From the NCBI GenBank assembly GCA_031274045.1, contig JAISQS010000190.1:1-6850 (forward strand): a stretch of 6,850 nt of DNA, written 5' to 3'. Positions 5,651 to 6,850 of the stretch are shown here, in pieces (within the stretch, counting starts at the first letter, position 1; every line of letters starts with the position of its first letter). The DNA comes from Planctomycetaceae bacterium. GTDB taxonomy: Bacteria; Planctomycetota; Planctomycetia; Pirellulales; Thermoguttaceae. A model generated the notes under the pieces. That model worked only from the letters and a program-made list of their open reading frames with translations, did not search any database and had not been told where the DNA came from. The position numbers and the translations under genes are program-made.

Positions 5651-6749
5651 ATGAAAAAGACAAATTTCGGATGTAGTTTTGTGCAAATTTCGGCTAATTT
5701 TAAGTGCGAAATTGAAAATGTTAAAATAGGCAAGGGGGGGGGGGGTACGCTGTACAGATAAGATTTATTTTAAAAATAAATCTTGTGATTTCTCTCTCAA
5801 AAAGACTCTGTTTGGTTTTACTCTTGTTGAACTTCTTGTCGTGATCGCAATCATCGGGTTGCTGATTGCTTTGCTTTTGCCTGCTGTCCAAGCTGCTCGT
5901 GAATCAGCAAGACGAATGCAGTGTACAAACCACTTGAAACAATGGGGACTCGCTCTGCACAACTATCACGACACACACCAATCATTCCCGCCGATGGGGT
6001 TGCCTTTTGGTAACGCTTCGGGCAGAAATGAAGCAAGTTGGATGTTTGGTGTGTTAGGTTTTACGGAACAACAAGCACTTTACGACTTGGCAATATCCGG
6101 CGGAACAGCAGCATCTTATGGCGGGGATAAAAATTGGTCTGCCAACTTGACAGGCAGTTTTGATGGTGACCATTGTACGGCGCATCTGGATTTTATACCC
6201 ACACGCACAACTCTTCCAATTGCCGTTTGTCCATCCGACGGTAACAACAAACAAGCACCTGTCAGATACTTTCCCGGATTAAGTAGTTATCACGCTTGTT
6301 TCGGCGATGCGGCTACCGCTTGGAGTAATACAACTGCATTGAGATTAGCACGCGGTGCATTCACTCGATACACCGGGCGTACGTTTGATAGTATTACAGA
6401 CGGTTCGAGCAACACGATATTTCTGGCGGAGTGCAATATCGCAAAACCAATCGGTCAATCAACCGGACACGACTACACAATGAACCGCCGATTCGGAATA
6501 GCACGCGGCGACCTTTCACAACAGAGTCAAATTGCTGGTTTTTATAACGGAAACACTTACACAAGTGCTAACGGCGGTTGGGCTTTTCAAGGACGGCGAT
6601 GGATACAAGGCAATGAGCTTGCTTACTGTGCATTTCACACTTGCTTTCCGCCAAACACAACGTCCGCCGGAACTTGGGGAACTGGTATAAATGTTGTAAC
6701 TGACCAGAATATTGTGATTACACCGAGCAGTTATACTTTTTATACTTGA
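5651..6749 (+). CDS. DUF1559 prepilin-like protein, frame broken at poly-G (apparently OFF), C-terminus short
   Basis: A planctomycete DUF1559 protein with a type IV prepilin-like (N-methylation) N-terminus. These proteins are thought to be processed by prepilin peptidase and exported; their exact job is unknown. Numbers assume 11 G in the tract. MKKTNFGCSF starts a 55-residue leader, cleavage is expected at G55/F56 with E60 as the conserved fifth residue, the hydrophobic helix spans about 57-77, and ARRMQCTNHLKQWGLALHNYHD at about 82-107 is the family signature. DGSSNTIFLAE and the PPN motif follow. As sequenced, 12 G put the ATG out of frame: it reads into TAA at 5759, while the prepilin frame has a TAG at 5727 and no ATG, GTG or TTG before GTG 5841, which is inside the helix. 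Joined, it makes 365 residues. It ends ...TPSSYTFYT where relatives usually continue into an H-GG-N...DGS tail, so the C-terminus is missing. Identity of the family is near certain; the frame state may reflect real phase variation or a sequencing error. Confidence 0.85.
5734..5745 (+). repeat. poly-G tract of 12, putative phase-variation switch
   Basis: Twelve consecutive G lie inside the leader-coding part of the DUF1559 gene, about 83 bases after its ATG and about 70 before the prepilin cleavage site. Such a run is very unlikely by chance in this AT-rich DNA. With 11 or 14 G the start codon is in frame with the prepilin; with 12 or 13 it is not. Homopolymeric G-tracts of this length slip readily during replication in other bacteria and are also prone to read and assembly errors. 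Confidence 0.9.
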
Positions 6750-6815
6750 AATTTCCTCTTTTATAAATTTACATTGAAAATTCGTACAACCAATATTGAG
6801 TCTTAATCGATTCAC
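6750..6815 (+). other. short non-coding gap after the DUF1559 stop
   Basis: AT-rich DNA with stops in all forward frames. It does not encode the missing H-X9-DG tail in any frame, and no terminator hairpin is visible. It leads directly into another copy of the dispersed palindromic repeat. Confidence 0.5.
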
Positions 6816-6850
6816 AACAGGTAACCAATTTCCCCTCCCTTAATAACAAT
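6816..6850. mobile_element. start of another copy of the 3716-3915 palindromic element (cut by window end)
   Basis: Positions 6816-6847 match 3722-3753 at 29 of 32 positions, including the core CAATTTCCCCT(C)-CTTAATAAC, and the reverse complement of the right end near 3880-3910. The element runs off the window, so its inner heptamers and opposite arm cannot be seen. It begins 66 bp after the truncated DUF1559 frame. Confidence 0.7.

Noticed and set aside
5841..5843. GTG at 5841 as the start of the DUF1559 protein
   Set aside because: It lies inside the prepilin hydrophobic helix, after the GFTLVE cleavage site, and has no ribosome-binding site. Starting there would remove the export signal.

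Overview
This is about 6.9 kb of AT-rich bacterial DNA, most likely from a member of the Planctomycetota. The main evidence is a protein with a type IV prepilin-like N-terminus (GFTLVELLVVIAIIGLL, then LLPAVQAARESARRMQC), the hallmark of the DUF1559 family that is greatly expanded in planctomycetes. A large ResB-type cytochrome c biogenesis protein of the planctomycete kind agrees with this. No rRNA, tRNA, CRISPR array or recognisable transposase gene is visible.

Layout. Positions 1-377 are non-coding, with a small GC-rich hairpin at the left edge and a degenerate inverted repeat. Positions 378-3314 hold two minus-strand genes, resB (upstream) and a Nudix-family hydrolase (downstream), separated by 129 bp that contain a 13-unit tetranucleotide repeat abutting the resB stop codon. 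Positions 3315-4112 are non-coding and repeat-rich: a 51-bp-spaced direct repeat, then two concentric inverted repeats. The inner one (3716-3915) is a MITE-like palindrome with a (CCCTTAT)4 heptamer array. Positions 4113-5057 encode an AT-rich, membrane-anchored or secreted orphan protein on the plus strand. A well-formed gene start follows at 5069, but a second nested palindromic element (5098-5371) begins 29 bp into it and leaves a 25-codon stub. Positions 5372-5650 are non-coding and end in an operator-like perfect palindrome. Positions 5651-6749 are the DUF1559 prepilin-like gene. The window ends inside a further copy of the 3716-3915 repeat (6816-6850).

Most notable observation. The DUF1559 gene has a good ribosome-binding site and ATG at 5651, but a run of 12 G at 5734-5745 puts that ATG out of frame with the prepilin signal. 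With 11 G (or 14) the two join into one open frame of 365 codons. No ATG, GTG or TTG can start the prepilin signal in the present frame. The tract also lies in the part of the leader that prepilin peptidase would remove. This looks like a poly-G phase-variation switch (or a slippage or assembly artefact) controlling a surface or secreted pseudopilin-like protein, here in the OFF state. The same gene also stops exactly where the family's C-terminal H-X9-DG tail should begin.

How the parts relate. ResB and the Nudix protein look like stable housekeeping cargo. The right half (orphan gene, interrupted stub, DUF1559 gene) is accessory-like: lower GC, palindromic elements between every gene, and simple-sequence repeats. 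I see no functional link between the two halves.
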